Shown here piece by piece: positions 27,086-41,018 of a stretch of DNA of 64,000 nucleotides (positions are counted from its first letter, which is position 1; every line of letters starts with the position of its first letter). The translations under genes and the position numbers were made by a program. The notes under the pieces are model-generated. The model searched no databases and was not told where the DNA came from. It saw only the letters and a program-made list of their open reading frames with translations. The DNA is from Acinetobacter baretiae (lineage in GTDB: Bacteria; Pseudomonadota; Gammaproteobacteria; Pseudomonadales; Moraxellaceae), in NCBI RefSeq assembly GCF_015627105.1, contig NZ_VTDM01000009.1:124001-188000 (forward strand). Direction: 5' to 3'.

Positions 27086-28474
27086 TTAAGGTTGGGGTAA
27101 AGGTCTACCGCCAAGGGCTTGTAGTAATGTGACATAAGCATTGTATTGACTTTGCTTCAAATTAACCAAGTTTAAATGGGTATTTCGCGTACTTTCTTGT
27201 TGATCCAACACATTTTTTAAAGCAACAGCCCCATATTTATATTGTACTAAAATTAATTTTTCGGAACGTTCAGATAATGCCAAAGTATCTGCTTGCGCAC
27301 GTACTTGATTTGCTAATTGAGTTTGATTAGATAAGGCATTTTCGACATCTGCAAACGCTTGATATAGTGTTTGTTTATATTGCAAAACTGCTTTGTCATA
27401 ATCGAGCTGACTGACTGCGATATTGCGTTTCATATCGTTGTATTGCAAAAAAGGTAAACTTAAGTTTGCGCCAAGTGTGAGTATCGGGTTTTTAATCAGC
27501 TCTGTTAAAGCTGTACTACTGCTCCCTAGATTACTGGTTAAGCTGATAGAAGGATAATAACTTGCACGTGTAGCATTGGTATTTTCAAGTGTTTTACGCA
27601 AACGAAACTCTGCTGCTTGTAAATCGGGTCTACGCGCTAAAAGTGTTGCAGGTAGTCCTGCTGCAATGGCAGGCAAGGTCGTTTGGGGTAATTGTGCTGG
27701 TTCAGAAATATTTAACTGTTGTATCGGAATATGTAACAATGTGGCCAGTCCAGTACGTGTTTCAACGAGGCTTTGCTCAATACGATTGAGATTGGCCATT
27801 TGACTTTGTACTGCTTGAGCGGCTTGCGCAGTTTCTAAACCCGATACAGCACCTAATTTATACTGTGTATTGACTAGGCGATCGAGTTGTTGCGAATGGG
27901 CTAGACTTTGCTGGGCAGTCGTTTTACTTTCATTTAAATAGGCCAATTGCCAATAAAGTTTTGCTGTCGTTGCAATTAAGGTTTGTGCGGTGGCTTGTAA
28001 ATCTTCTGCACTGGCTTGTGCTTCCCATTGAGCGCTTTGGGTTTGATGTGACAACTTACCAAAGAGGTCGAGTTCATAACTAACCCCAACATTGGCCGAT
28101 ACACCTTGAGCTTGGTTTGATCCATCTTCAAACATAAATTTATGTCTTGTAGATGAAGATGCATTGACTCTAAAACCTTGTTGATTTTCGGCCAGTCCTG
28201 CTTTGAGTCGTGCTTGTTGGAGTGTTAATCCAGCAATTGCAAGGTTGTGGTTTTCTTGTATTACATGTTCAATCAGATGATTTAGTGTTTGATCGCCAAA
28301 TAACGTCCACCACTGATCTGGGTAATTATTTTGTAGACTGTTTTGAGCATATGCAAATGTTTGACTCGTAGATACTTCAGGGGCTTGATAAGGTGTTTTA
28401 ACGAGTGCACTACAGCCCAAGAGTACATTTGATAGCAAAATGACAGATGCAAATGTTGAAAATTGATGCTTCAT
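27086..28474 (-). CDS. TolC-like outer-membrane efflux lipoprotein (NodT family)
   Basis: Outer-membrane channel subunit of a tripartite efflux system. The 462-residue product begins with a lipoprotein signal (LLSNVLLGC) and contains two outer-membrane efflux (OEP) repeats rich in alanine, glutamine and leucine, with DQWWTLFGD and the LLARRPDLQAAEFRLR motif typical of NodT-type channels. The ATG at 28474 has AAGGAAA upstream. It follows macB by eight bases and completes a macA-macB-channel operon. Confidence 0.93.
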   Translation of the reverse strand: MKHQFSTFASVILLSNVLLGCSALVKTPYQAPEVSTSQTFAYAQNSLQNNYPDQWWTLFGDQTLNHLIEHVIQENHNLAIAGLTLQQARLKAGLAENQQGFRVNASSSTRHKFMFEDGSNQAQGVSANVGVSYELDLFGKLSHQTQSAQWEAQASAEDLQATAQTLIATTAKLYWQLAYLNESKTTAQQSLAHSQQLDRLVNTQYKLGAVSGLETAQAAQAVQSQMANLNRIEQSLVETRTGLATLLHIPIQQLNISEPAQLPQTTLPAIAAGLPATLLARRPDLQAAEFRLRKTLENTNATRASYYPSISLTSNLGSSSTALTELIKNPILTLGANLSLPFLQYNDMKRNIAVSQLDYDKAVLQYKQTLYQAFADVENALSNQTQLANQVRAQADTLALSERSEKLILVQYKYGAVALKNVLDQQESTRNTHLNLVNLKQSQYNAYVTLLQALGGRPLPQP

Positions 28475-28482
28475 GGTTTTCC

Positions 28483-30474
28483 TTATTCTCTTGCTAAGGC
28501 TGCAACGGGATCCAATTTTGCTGCATTTTTTGCAGGTAAAAATCCGAAGACAACACCAATGAGGGTGGAACAAATAAATGCAGCGACAATAGATGTCGCT
28601 GAATAGGACAGGGTAAATAGCCCACCGCCAAGTTGAGTCAATAGTTGACCTAAGCCTAGAGACAATAGGACACCTAAAATACCGCCAAGTAAACAGACTA
28701 AAATGGCCTCAATGAGAAACTGTTGTAAAATATCGCCCTGTCTTGCACCAACAGCCATTCGAACCCCAATTTCTTGAGTACGTTCGGTCACAGAAACCAA
28801 CATAATATTCATGACTCCAATTCCACCAACAACCAAAGAAATAACGGCAATGGCAGAGACCAGCAATGTCATGGTATTGGTTGTTTTTTCGATGGTTTGT
28901 CGAATACTGTCACTGTTCATGGTGTAGATGTCTTGAGCACCATGACGTTGTGTGAGTAGATTAACAATGGCATTATCAGCAGCATCTGTTGAATATTTAT
29001 CGTTGACAAGAACCAAAATGTTCCGTAAGTTAGCTTGCCCTAGAATACGACTCATGACCGTGGTATAGGGCATGTATACATTGAGTGAGTCGCTGAGGGT
29101 GGCTGCATTTGTAGGTGGTGCAATCACGCCAATAATGCGGGCAGGTACACTTCCTAACAAAATAACTTGGCCAATCGGGCTTGGAAGATGTGAAAAGAAC
29201 TGCTTTTGTGTGTTGGTATCAATTACAACATCTTGTGCACGTATACGAATACTGGTGTTATCAAAGCCTTGTCCTTCTTGAAAACTCAGACCTTTAACAA
29301 TAAAAAAATCACGCCCAACACCATTAATACTGGCGGTAGCTTCACTTTCTTGAAAACGCAGAACTTTAGATGTACTGACTAAAGGGCTAACTGCACTGAC
29401 ATAAGGCTGTTGAGCTAAGGCATCAGCATCACTAGGTACAAGGGTTTTAAAATTTGCTGTTCGAGAGTTATCACCAAAGCCTTTACCTTGCATGACAGTA
29501 ATTGTATTTGTTCCTAACCCACTAATCTGATTTAAAATTTCTTGTTGAGAGCCTCGCCCAAGAGCAACTACCGTCACGACAGAGGCAATACCAATAATAA
29601 TTCCGAGCATGGTTAAAAAAGTACGCATGCGGTGTGCATTCATAGCCAAAAGTGCCATACGAAAGGCTTCAGAAAGCCGATCTAAAAATGAACGAAACTG
29701 AGAGACGGTTTTAGTTTTTTTGGTATTAGAGGCTAAGATGGCCTGATGTGAAGCGTGTTGTGGGCTTTGATCGAGCGATTTTTGTGTATTGGCTTGATCT
29801 GCAATGACTTCACCATCTTTAAGTTCAATAATACGAGTTGCGTTCTTTGCAACCTCCATATCATGTGTAACTAAAATAATAGTGTGACCTGCCGTATTTA
29901 GAGCCCGTAAAATACGCATGACTTCAATACCACTATGAGAGTCGAGTGCACCCGTGGGTTCATCTGCTAAAATCACATCGCCACCATTCATGAGCGCACG
30001 TGCAATCGATACCCGCTGCTGTTGTCCTCCAGAAAGTTGATTTGGATGATTATTGGTTTTTTGCTCAAGCCCCAATGCAGTAAGTAGTTGCTGTGCTCTG
30101 ACTTTACGCTCAGATGGTGCACTACTTGCATAAACAGCAGGAACTTCAACATTACCTTCAGCTGATAGATCATTGAGTAAATGGTATCGTTGAAAGATGA
30201 AACCAAAGTATTCTCTGCGTAATTGTGCTAGCTCATCGGGTTGTAATTGCCCTGTTTCATGACCATTTACTTGATAATAACCTTGTGTTGGGCGGTCTAA
30301 ACACCCAAGTATATTCATTAAAGTTGATTTACCAGATCCTGATTGCCCGACAATTGCAACCAATTCACCTGCATAAATATTTAAATTAATATTTTTTAAG
30401 ACTTGAATTGTACCTTCACCCGCAGGGAATTCTCGAGTAAGGTCACGAACTTCAAGCAATGCTTGTTGCGTCAT
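28483..30474 (-). CDS. macB: MacB-type ABC transporter, ATPase and permease fusion
   Basis: A 663-residue fusion of an N-terminal ABC ATPase and a C-terminal FtsX-like permease. The ATPase has Walker A VGQSGSGKST, signature LSGGQQQRVSIA and Walker B DVILADEP. The permease has one membrane helix after ~280 residues, a large periplasmic domain, and three more helices near the end (VGGIGVMNIMLVSVTERTQEIGVRMAVGAR). MacB drives export of macrolides, lipopeptides or toxins through a TolC-type channel by a mechanotransmission cycle. It lies three bases from macA. Confidence 0.95.
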   Translation of the reverse strand: MTQQALLEVRDLTREFPAGEGTIQVLKNINLNIYAGELVAIVGQSGSGKSTLMNILGCLDRPTQGYYQVNGHETGQLQPDELAQLRREYFGFIFQRYHLLNDLSAEGNVEVPAVYASSAPSERKVRAQQLLTALGLEQKTNNHPNQLSGGQQQRVSIARALMNGGDVILADEPTGALDSHSGIEVMRILRALNTAGHTIILVTHDMEVAKNATRIIELKDGEVIADQANTQKSLDQSPQHASHQAILASNTKKTKTVSQFRSFLDRLSEAFRMALLAMNAHRMRTFLTMLGIIIGIASVVTVVALGRGSQQEILNQISGLGTNTITVMQGKGFGDNSRTANFKTLVPSDADALAQQPYVSAVSPLVSTSKVLRFQESEATASINGVGRDFFIVKGLSFQEGQGFDNTSIRIRAQDVVIDTNTQKQFFSHLPSPIGQVILLGSVPARIIGVIAPPTNAATLSDSLNVYMPYTTVMSRILGQANLRNILVLVNDKYSTDAADNAIVNLLTQRHGAQDIYTMNSDSIRQTIEKTTNTMTLLVSAIAVISLVVGGIGVMNIMLVSVTERTQEIGVRMAVGARQGDILQQFLIEAILVCLLGGILGVLLSLGLGQLLTQLGGGLFTLSYSATSIVAAFICSTLIGVVFGFLPAKNAAKLDPVAALARE

Positions 30475-30476
30475 GG

Positions 30477-31793
30477 TTACATTCCCATCGGTGGTGGTGT
30501 GTTACGTTTACGGTTATTACTTGCTTTGGCTGTGGCTGCAGAAGAATCACTACTATCGGCAATAATCACCTGATCTCCTTCTTTTAAGCCAGCCAATACC
30601 TCCGCATGAATACGATTATTCATACCAATCAAAACTTGTTGTGATTGAGGTTGATGATTATTTAAGATTCTAACCACACTTAAACTGGCTTTACCTGCTT
30701 TGATTAATTCTTTTTGAGCTGTTGTTAATTCAAGTTTTTGTAGTGGGTTGTCTACGTTATTATTATTGATATTGGGATTATTGGGTGGAAGTTTATTTGA
30801 TACATTCATTGAGTTTCTGACATTATTGAGAGCAGCCGATGGAACTAAAACAGCATCTTCAATTGATTTGAGTATAATATACACTTGTGCTGTCATATTA
30901 ATACGCAGTTTTTGATCGGTATTAGGGACATCAAATAATGCATTATAATAAATGGCTGAATTGTTAGATGAGCTTGAATCACTGCTAATCGAATCGGGTG
31001 CAGGTTCAATTTGACTCAATGTGGCATAACGTCGCTTATCGTCCCCAAGCGTGGTGAAATAAACTTGTTGGCCTTTTTCAATTTTCATAATATCCGCTTC
31101 ACTGACTTGTGCCTTAATGGTCATTTGATCGAGCTGGGCGAGTTTTACAATCGTGGGTGTAGTCTGATTTGAGTTTACGGTTTGCCCTTCATTGGTCACA
31201 ATAGCCACAATGGTGCCATCCATGGGTGCAATAATTTTGGTGTAGCCCAAATTAATACGTGCTGTAGACTCCGCTAGATGAGCTTGCTCAATTTGTGCAT
31301 CAATAACCTTGAGTTGAGCTAAAGCAGTTTGATATTTGGCATCTGCAGATTCATAATTTGCACGAGAGGTTGCATCTTGCGCAAACATGGCTTTTTGGCG
31401 CTTATACTCTAAATTGGTTTCTTTAAGCTGAGCCTCTTGTTGTAATCGTTGAGCTTGTAGACTTTTAATGTTTGCAGCACTATTTTCGAGTGCATTTGCT
31501 TGAGTAACAGAATCAATTTTAGCAATGATTTGTCCTCTTTTCACTTGGTCTCCGAGTTGAACATACATATGTTTTACTTGGCCTGAAACCTGTGCACCGA
31601 CACTTAAACTTTTACTTGCACCGAGTGTACCTGTTGCTAATACAGTACTTTCAAGATTTCCTCGAATGACATCTTCAGTAATATACTGGGGCTGTTCAGT
31701 TTTTGGTTTAAATGACTGCCATATAAAGAAACTGATGCCAGCCAAAATAGCTATAATAATAAGGAGTCGTATCGGCTTGATTTTTTTTAACAT
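30477..31793 (-). CDS. macA: MacA-like periplasmic adaptor (HlyD family)
   Basis: Periplasmic adaptor of the MacAB system, about 438 residues. It has an N-terminal membrane anchor (IRLLIIIAILAGISFFIW), a lipoyl half (VSAQVSGQVKHMYVQLGDQVKRGQIIAKI), a coiled-coil hairpin around 100-190, the second lipoyl half (INLGYTKIIAPMDGTIV) and a beta-barrel. Near the C-terminus an Asn-rich linker (NNPNINNNNVDNP) is unusual and probably disordered. The ATG at 31793 is chosen; a TTG 12 bases upstream is possible. Substrate is unknown. Confidence 0.92.
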   Translation of the reverse strand: MLKKIKPIRLLIIIAILAGISFFIWQSFKPKTEQPQYITEDVIRGNLESTVLATGTLGASKSLSVGAQVSGQVKHMYVQLGDQVKRGQIIAKIDSVTQANALENSAANIKSLQAQRLQQEAQLKETNLEYKRQKAMFAQDATSRANYESADAKYQTALAQLKVIDAQIEQAHLAESTARINLGYTKIIAPMDGTIVAIVTNEGQTVNSNQTTPTIVKLAQLDQMTIKAQVSEADIMKIEKGQQVYFTTLGDDKRRYATLSQIEPAPDSISSDSSSSNNSAIYYNALFDVPNTDQKLRINMTAQVYIILKSIEDAVLVPSAALNNVRNSMNVSNKLPPNNPNINNNNVDNPLQKLELTTAQKELIKAGKASLSVVRILNNHQPQSQQVLIGMNNRIHAEVLAGLKEGDQVIIADSSDSSAATAKASNNRKRNTPPPMGM

Positions 31794-31917
31794 AGTATGA
31801 AGCAACGCCAGTAAAAAATGAAATATAGAAAGGTAGATTAAGTGAAAATAGTGAATCTACTGTGAACATGTTGCTTTATTATAAAATTATTTAAATGTGA
31901 TTGAGAATAATGATTTC

Positions 31918-32904
31918 TTATTTAAATAAGGGTTTACCGCATAAAATTGCAATGATTTGTAGCACAGTCAGGTGAGCGGGGTGTTTGCTGTGGCCTTTAA
32001 TTGCAAGATCAACTTGAAGCAGTAGAGCAGGCCATTGTAAAAAACTGCGAGGTTCAAAGCGTTGAACTGCTTGCTGATACAGTCTGACTTTATTTTGCCA
32101 AATACCCAATTGATGCACAGATTGAGGGTTTTCAAAAATTTGCATCAATAAGCGCATTTCTTTATGTAGCACCCATAAGATTAAACTCATAGGCTCATCT
32201 GTTGCAACAAGATATTGATAGATTTTAATCGATTGGTTGAAATCACCTTGGAGTAAAGTGTCGCTTAAATCATAGATGGAATAGCGAGATTGGTCTTGTA
32301 AACAGGCTCTAAGCTCATCAATTGAAATGATGCTATGTTCAGGAAAGGTATCACTGACTCGAATAAGACTGTTTTTTGCAGCCAATATATGATGTTCATG
32401 GTGTTCTAATAGCCACTGCCAAGCTGTTTTTTCCAGTTGAATGCCTATTTTTTGGGCTTCAATCTCTAATATTTTTTGTTGGTCTTTTTCATAAGGGAGA
32501 CTCAGTGAAACGACAATGCCATTGGCTTCTACGGTTTTGAAAAAACTACTTTTTAGTCCTGCACTGTCTTGTTTGGGCATGACAATGACAAGGGTGTTTT
32601 GTTGAGGGTCTTGAATAAATTGTTTTAATTGTTTGAGTGCTGATGCATCAGGTTTGATGCGTGTATGGACTTCTATAGCAAGTGCTTGAGAAAATAATGA
32701 TAGGCTGTTGAGTGCTTGAAAAACCTGTTTCCAATCATTGACATTGGCAATATCGTAGCGCTGTCTTTCAATGTCTTGATTTTGCCAAAGCTTATGAAAT
32801 TGATCGAGTAAATTATGTTGTAGGAGAGCCTCTTGACCATGCAAAATCCAAGCACCTACGGCATTTTGGGTGTGTTTCAGTGCTTGAAAGTAATCAATTT
32901 TCAT
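31918..32904 (-). CDS. holA: DNA polymerase III subunit delta
   Basis: HolA, the wrench subunit of the clamp loader that opens the beta sliding clamp. The 328-residue protein shows the family N-terminus (AWILHGQEALLQHNLLDQF), a Rossmann-like region with TLVIVMPKQDSAGLKSSFFK, and the C-terminal segment LILWVLHKEMRLLM. It follows lptE closely in the leuS-lptE-holA order widely conserved in gammaproteobacteria. Confidence 0.93.
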   Translation of the reverse strand: MKIDYFQALKHTQNAVGAWILHGQEALLQHNLLDQFHKLWQNQDIERQRYDIANVNDWKQVFQALNSLSLFSQALAIEVHTRIKPDASALKQLKQFIQDPQQNTLVIVMPKQDSAGLKSSFFKTVEANGIVVSLSLPYEKDQQKILEIEAQKIGIQLEKTAWQWLLEHHEHHILAAKNSLIRVSDTFPEHSIISIDELRACLQDQSRYSIYDLSDTLLQGDFNQSIKIYQYLVATDEPMSLILWVLHKEMRLLMQIFENPQSVHQLGIWQNKVRLYQQAVQRFEPRSFLQWPALLLQVDLAIKGHSKHPAHLTVLQIIAILCGKPLFK

Positions 32905-32922
32905 CGTGATATCGCAAATATC

Positions 32923-33435
32923 TTACGGGGAAGTCACTGTTGGTAAGCGATTCGTTGCAATTTGGCGCGCCATTTGCTGTGCAATGTCATCAACTAAAAT
33001 CCCAATTAAATAGCTTTCTTCGTTATCATCAACATTTACTGTGGCCACATTATATTGATAAGTTTTTACACTATTAATTGTTCTAGGTTGTGTAATGACT
33101 TTGCCATTTTTATCTTCAATTTGAAACGTTGCATTCAACTGCAAGATCACTTCAGCGACACGACCACTGAGCTTTTGGCGACGATAATTGTAATCTAATA
33201 CACGTAGTGTGTATTGACTGTCGTGATTGGTAACATGAATGCCGTTACCCGTCAGATACACTTTTAATTTTTCATCAAGAGCATCTGCTTGGTCGGGTAA
33301 GTTTAATGCCATGTTGTTGTAGGCAACAGGTGTTGCATATGGGCCTTTACCTACAAGGTGAAAACTGCAACCGATTAAGCTTGCACTTAAGCCTAAAGTA
33401 AATACGATAACTGCAAAACGACGACTTAAGTGCAT
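32923..33435 (-). CDS. lptE: LPS-assembly lipoprotein LptE
   Basis: LptE plugs the LptD barrel that inserts lipopolysaccharide or lipooligosaccharide into the outer membrane. The 170-residue product has a lipoprotein signal ending in LIGC (residues ~20-23), followed by FHLVGKGPYATP. The remainder matches the small alpha/beta LptE fold, with YNYRRQKLSGRVAEVILQLNATFQI. AAGGAAA precedes the ATG. It lies 12 bases downstream of leuS. Confidence 0.92.
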   Translation of the reverse strand: MHLSRRFAVIVFTLGLSASLIGCSFHLVGKGPYATPVAYNNMALNLPDQADALDEKLKVYLTGNGIHVTNHDSQYTLRVLDYNYRRQKLSGRVAEVILQLNATFQIEDKNGKVITQPRTINSVKTYQYNVATVNVDDNEESYLIGILVDDIAQQMARQIATNRLPTVTSP

Positions 33436-33447
33436 ACTCTTTCCTTT

Positions 33448-36072
<2,625 letters not shown>

Positions 36073-36215
36073 TTAATCAACAACAAGATGAAGTTATAAG
36101 ATTACGCACAGCATAGCGCAAAACGCACCAAAAAGTGAATCTTGTTTTGCTTAAAAAAGAATGCTTTGTTCGGGCGCGTTAAGGTCTTTATGCTTTGATG
36201 GTGCAATAATCTCAT

Positions 36216-36545
36216 TTAACTTAAAGGTGGTGGTGTATTTGTAGAAGATTCATCAGATGAGTTTGGTTGATTTGTCGGTTGATCAGATCTCGCTTCAGCT
36301 GTGGGTGGACGGTGCATATTATTTTGCGGTTGTATGCTTTGCTCAGGCGGAAGCGTAGAAGAAGATGAAGGGCTCGTAGACCCGTAGGTTTTTAAAATGG
36401 TGGTATTTTTGCCATTTAATGGTGGGGTTTGGCTGTAGTGTGTTAGGCCTTTGGCATCGACCCATTTGTAAATGTCTTGTGCATATGCACTGTTTATCGC
36501 AAATATTGCCAATAAAGCACTATAAATTATTTTTGAATGTGTCAT
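36216..36545 (-). CDS. DUF4124 domain-containing secreted protein
   Basis: A 109-residue exported protein. The signal peptide MTHSKIIYSALLAIFAINSAYA is followed by QDIYKWVDAKGLTHYSQTPP, the DUF4124 signature, and a low-complexity Ser/Pro/Asn-rich tail. It is probably periplasmic; the function is unknown. The ATG at 36545 is chosen to place the signal peptide at the N-terminus; an in-frame ATG at 36578 would add a hydrophobic extension and has no spaced ribosome binding site. Confidence 0.8.
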   Translation of the reverse strand: MTHSKIIYSALLAIFAINSAYAQDIYKWVDAKGLTHYSQTPPLNGKNTTILKTYGSTSPSSSSTLPPEQSIQPQNNMHRPPTAEARSDQPTNQPNSSDESSTNTPPPLS

Positions 36546-36991
36546 GCAATAAACCACGCTAATCAAAAGGAGGCACATGCCTTAGGTAAAAATTACCAAA
36601 ATTGGGGCGAAAAAACTATAAATGATATGAAAATTTTCTTGTATTGGCTTTTCTTGCATAATAATTACGAAAAAGAGGTTGAAGCCTTGACATTACATAG
36701 GGAAACAACAAAAATATTAGCCTATCTTACATCATTTGATCACCCTTCAAAGAAATGTAGTTGTAACAGGCAGACACTCTAGCCGAGCTGTTATGTTTTA
36801 AAGTGTGTTTATCCCAGCATATTTTATATCGCCTGATGTGTGATTTCAGCGTAATCTGCTGTTGCGTCATGCTTATTCCTGTTGCAAGATAAGTCATTAG
36901 CTGTGTGGACACAAAAAAGCACAGTGGGTATTTAGAATTAATCGTATTGTGTGTTGTAATGGCAATACGGCAAAAAAAAGGGTGAATCACG
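36546..36991. other. Leader and promoter region of ilvI
   Basis: About 440 bases without a convincing gene. On the plus strand it includes a seven-codon frame MLIPVAR (36869-36892) and, closer to ilvI, a 7-bp hairpin (CGTATTG / CAATACG, about 36949-36970) just before the ribosome binding site AAGGGTGA. An attenuation-type leader is possible but there is no T-tract after the hairpin. Confidence 0.45.
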
Positions 36992-38719
36992 TTGGAACTT
37001 CTTTCTGGTGGTGAAATGCTTGTTCGTGCACTTGCGGACGAGGGTGTTGAGCACGTTTTCGGTTACCCGGGCGGTGCTGTTCTACATATTTATGATGCAT
37101 TGTATCAACAAAACAAAGTCAATCACTACCTCGTGCGCCATGAACAAGCGGCAGGCCACATGGCAGATGCTTACTCACGTGTCACAGGCAAAACAGGTGT
37201 TGTACTTGTCACATCTGGACCTGGTGCGACCAATACAGTTACCCCAATTGCCACAGCCTATATGGATTCTATTCCAATGGTGGTACTGTCGGGTCAGGTT
37301 GCATCGCATTTGATTGGTGAAGATGCATTCCAAGAAACAGATATGATTGGTGTGTCTAGACCGATTGTAAAACATAGCTTTCAAGTGCGCCATGCCAGTG
37401 AAATTCCAGAGATTATCAAAAAAGCATTTTACATTGCGGCAAGTGGCCGTCCGGGTCCTGTGGTGATTGACATCCCTAAAGATGTTACTAATCCTGTCGA
37501 TAAATTTGCCTATTCATATCCTGAAAAAGTAAAAATGCGCTCTTACCAACCCCCATATCGTGGGCATGCAGGGCAGATTCGTAAAGCGGTCGATGAATTA
37601 CTTACGGCAAAACGCCCTGTAATTTATACAGGTGGCGGTCTTGTTCAAGGCAATGCATCAGATATTTTAACTGAAATTGCACATCTTTTAAACTACCCTG
37701 TGACCAGTACATTAATGGGGCTTGGTGGTTTTGCAGGTACCGATCCACAGTTTTTAGGCATGTTAGGGATGCATGGTTATTATGAAGCCAATATGGCGAT
37801 GCATCATGCAGATGTAATTTTTGCAGTAGGCGCACGTTTTGATGATCGTGTAACCAACAATCCAAGCAAATTCTGCCCAAATGCAAAAGTGATTCATATT
37901 GATATTGACCCTGCAACCATTTCCAAAACAATTTCTGCACACATTCCAATCGTAGGTGCTGTGCAGCCTGTGTTGCAAGAAATGCTCGCACAGCTTAAAC
38001 AATTAAATATTTCTAAACCAAATCCTGAAGTACTCAGTGAGTGGTGGGATCAAATTAATGAATGGCGTGGTCATCACGGTTTACGCTATGCACCTGCTCA
38101 AAATGGTCATATGAAACCACAACAAGTGGTTGAAGCATTGTATAAAATCACCCATGGTGAAGCGATCATTACTTCAGATGTAGGTCAACACCAAATGTTT
38201 AGTGCGTTATATTACAAATATGACCGTCCTAGACAGTGGATTAACTCAGGTGGCTTAGGCACTATGGGTGTGGGTTTACCTTATGCGATGGGTGCAAAGC
38301 TTGCATTTCCAGAACAAGACGTTGTGTGTATGACAGGCGATGGTTCGATTCAAATGTGTATTCAAGAATTGTCTACCTGTAAGCAGTACGATATTAATGT
38401 CAAAATTTTGTGCCTAAATAATGGGTCATTGGGCATGGTTCGTCAGTGGCAAGACATGAACTATGAGGGTCGCCACTCACAATCTTATGTTAAGTCTTTA
38501 CCTGATTTTGCTAAACTCATGGAAGCGTATGGCCATGTTGCAATTACAATTACGCATGCAGATGAGCTAGAGTCTAAATTGCAAGAAGCGATGGCAATTA
38601 ACGATAAGTGTGTGTTTATCAATGTGTTGGTTGAAGATGATGAACATGTGTATCCAATGCAAGTGCCAGCACAATCGATGAAAGATATGTGGCTAGCCAA
38701 AGGGGAACGTACAGCATGA
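36992..38719 (+). CDS. ilvI: Acetolactate synthase, large catalytic subunit
   Basis: Thiamine-diphosphate enzyme that condenses pyruvate (or pyruvate and 2-oxobutyrate), the first step of valine, leucine and isoleucine synthesis. The 575-residue protein shows the catalytic glutamate region [16 protein letters not shown], a central FAD-binding domain, and the ThDP motif [34 protein letters not shown]. The start is TTG at 36992 ([10 protein letters not shown]), with AAGGGTGA seven bases upstream. It overlaps ilvH by an ATGA junction. Confidence 0.97.
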   Translation: MELLSGGEMLVRALADEGVEHVFGYPGGAVLHIYDALYQQNKVNHYLVRHEQAAGHMADAYSRVTGKTGVVLVTSGPGATNTVTPIATAYMDSIPMVVLSGQVASHLIGEDAFQETDMIGVSRPIVKHSFQVRHASEIPEIIKKAFYIAASGRPGPVVIDIPKDVTNPVDKFAYSYPEKVKMRSYQPPYRGHAGQIRKAVDELLTAKRPVIYTGGGLVQGNASDILTEIAHLLNYPVTSTLMGLGGFAGTDPQFLGMLGMHGYYEANMAMHHADVIFAVGARFDDRVTNNPSKFCPNAKVIHIDIDPATISKTISAHIPIVGAVQPVLQEMLAQLKQLNISKPNPEVLSEWWDQINEWRGHHGLRYAPAQNGHMKPQQVVEALYKITHGEAIITSDVGQHQMFSALYYKYDRPRQWINSGGLGTMGVGLPYAMGAKLAFPEQDVVCMTGDGSIQMCIQELSTCKQYDINVKILCLNNGSLGMVRQWQDMNYEGRHSQSYVKSLPDFAKLMEAYGHVAITITHADELESKLQEAMAINDKCVFINVLVEDDEHVYPMQVPAQSMKDMWLAKGERTA

Positions 38720-39213
38720 GCATGAGACACATTATTTCAGTACTTATTGAAAATGAATCGGGTGCATTGTCGCGTTTGGTTGGATTATTTAGTCAGCGTG
38801 GTTACAACATTGAAACTCTAAATGTTGCACCTACAGAAGACGAAACGTTGTCTCGTTTGACATTAACCACCTATGGTGACGATCATAAAATTGAGCAAAT
38901 TACTAAACAGCTCAATAAATTGATTGAAGTAGTGAAAGTGATTGCATTGAGTGATGGCGCACATATTGAAAGAGAGCTGTTACTGATTAAAGTGAAAGCT
39001 TTGGGGATTGCTCGTGATGAAATTAAGCGTACAGCAGATATTTTCCGAGCAACGATTGTAGACGTTACACCGACTACATATACTGTGCAAATTGTGGGTA
39101 CAACTGAAAAATTAGATGGTTTTATTGATGCTTTAGCAGAAAATACCATTTTAGAAGTTGTGCGTTCTGGCGTGTCGGGTATTGCACGTGGCGAAAAAGT
39201 TTTAAGCATTTAA
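38716..39213 (+). CDS. ilvH: Acetolactate synthase, small regulatory subunit
   Basis: A 165-residue regulatory subunit that confers valine feedback inhibition and stabilises the large subunit. An N-terminal ACT domain ([32 protein letters not shown]) is followed by a C-terminal ACT-like domain. The ATG at 38716 overlaps the ilvI stop (ATGA), so translation is coupled. ilvC follows after 29 bases with its own GGAG. Confidence 0.96.
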   Translation: MSMRHIISVLIENESGALSRLVGLFSQRGYNIETLNVAPTEDETLSRLTLTTYGDDHKIEQITKQLNKLIEVVKVIALSDGAHIERELLLIKVKALGIARDEIKRTADIFRATIVDVTPTTYTVQIVGTTEKLDGFIDALAENTILEVVRSGVSGIARGEKVLSI

Positions 39214-39239
39214 TTAAAAAAGATTTTTACTGGAGATAA

Positions 39240-40259
<1,020 letters not shown>

Positions 40260-40274
40260 TTTGATCTTTGTGTT

Positions 40275-40304
40275 AAAAAAACCTGCATACGTGCAGGTTT
40301 TTTT
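40275..40304 (+). terminator. Rho-independent terminator of ilvIHC
   Basis: A-run, CCTGCA, loop TACG, TGCAGG, then seven T. Confidence 0.93.
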
Positions 40305-40428
40305 GTGGCAACTGAATTTGTCATGTCAGTATCATGTATTTTAGTTTATGATGATCTTGTTGTATTTAAATGCTGTAATTTATAGAAAAAATAGGTATTA
40401 AAATAAATAAATCAACAAAGGTGGGTCT

Positions 40429-40977
40429 GTGTTGAATACACTCAAAGTGAAAGTTTTAGCATTTGATTTACAGTGGTGTATCTATTTAAATCAACTGTCT
40501 AAACATGCATATGTTGCATATTTCTTTAAATTGATTAGTCGCTTAGGCGATGGTCTATTTTGGTTTGTTATGTTGGTGTTTGTGTGGGTATTAGAGGAAA
40601 AGTATACCTATAAACAAGTCATTTACTTGGCATGTGCCAGTTTTTTAGCAACAGCCACATATAAATTTCTAAAAACGAAAACATTACGTCCACGACCTTA
40701 TCAAGTACATCAAGTCATTGTTTTGGGTGATCGACCGCTAGATCACTACAGCTTTCCCTCGGGGCACACGTTACATGCTGTGCTAGCAACCATTATTTTT
40801 GGTTATGTTTCCCCAATACTTTTATATCTAATGCTGCCTTTTACTGTTTTGGTGGCCTTGTCTCGAGTTATTTTAGGACTACATTATCCAACAGATGTCT
40901 TTGTTGGGGCATTGCTTGGGGTTGCATTTGCCATTGTGGTGTTAATGATGGCGTATTATTTTCATATTATTCTATGA
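40429..40977 (+). CDS. PAP2-family membrane phosphatase
   Basis: A 182-residue inner-membrane phosphatase of the PAP2 superfamily. The three catalytic motifs are present: KTKTLRPRP (KxxxxxxRP), SFPSGHT (PSGH), and SRVILGLHYPTDV (SRxxxxxHxxxD). Likely substrates are undecaprenyl or phosphatidylglycerol phosphates; this is not resolved. Translation begins at GTG (40429) with AAAGGTGG upstream. Confidence 0.9.
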   Translation: MLNTLKVKVLAFDLQWCIYLNQLSKHAYVAYFFKLISRLGDGLFWFVMLVFVWVLEEKYTYKQVIYLACASFLATATYKFLKTKTLRPRPYQVHQVIVLGDRPLDHYSFPSGHTLHAVLATIIFGYVSPILLYLMLPFTVLVALSRVILGLHYPTDVFVGALLGVAFAIVVLMMAYYFHIIL

Positions 40978-41018
40978 ATATATTATAATGAGTCAAGCTT
41001 AAACGTTGTGAGAAAGAA

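Noticed and set aside
36537..36782. 81-codon plus-strand frame before ilvI
   Set aside because: It overlaps the 5' end of the DUF4124 gene on the other strand, has no ribosome binding site or recognisable domain, and looks like chance.
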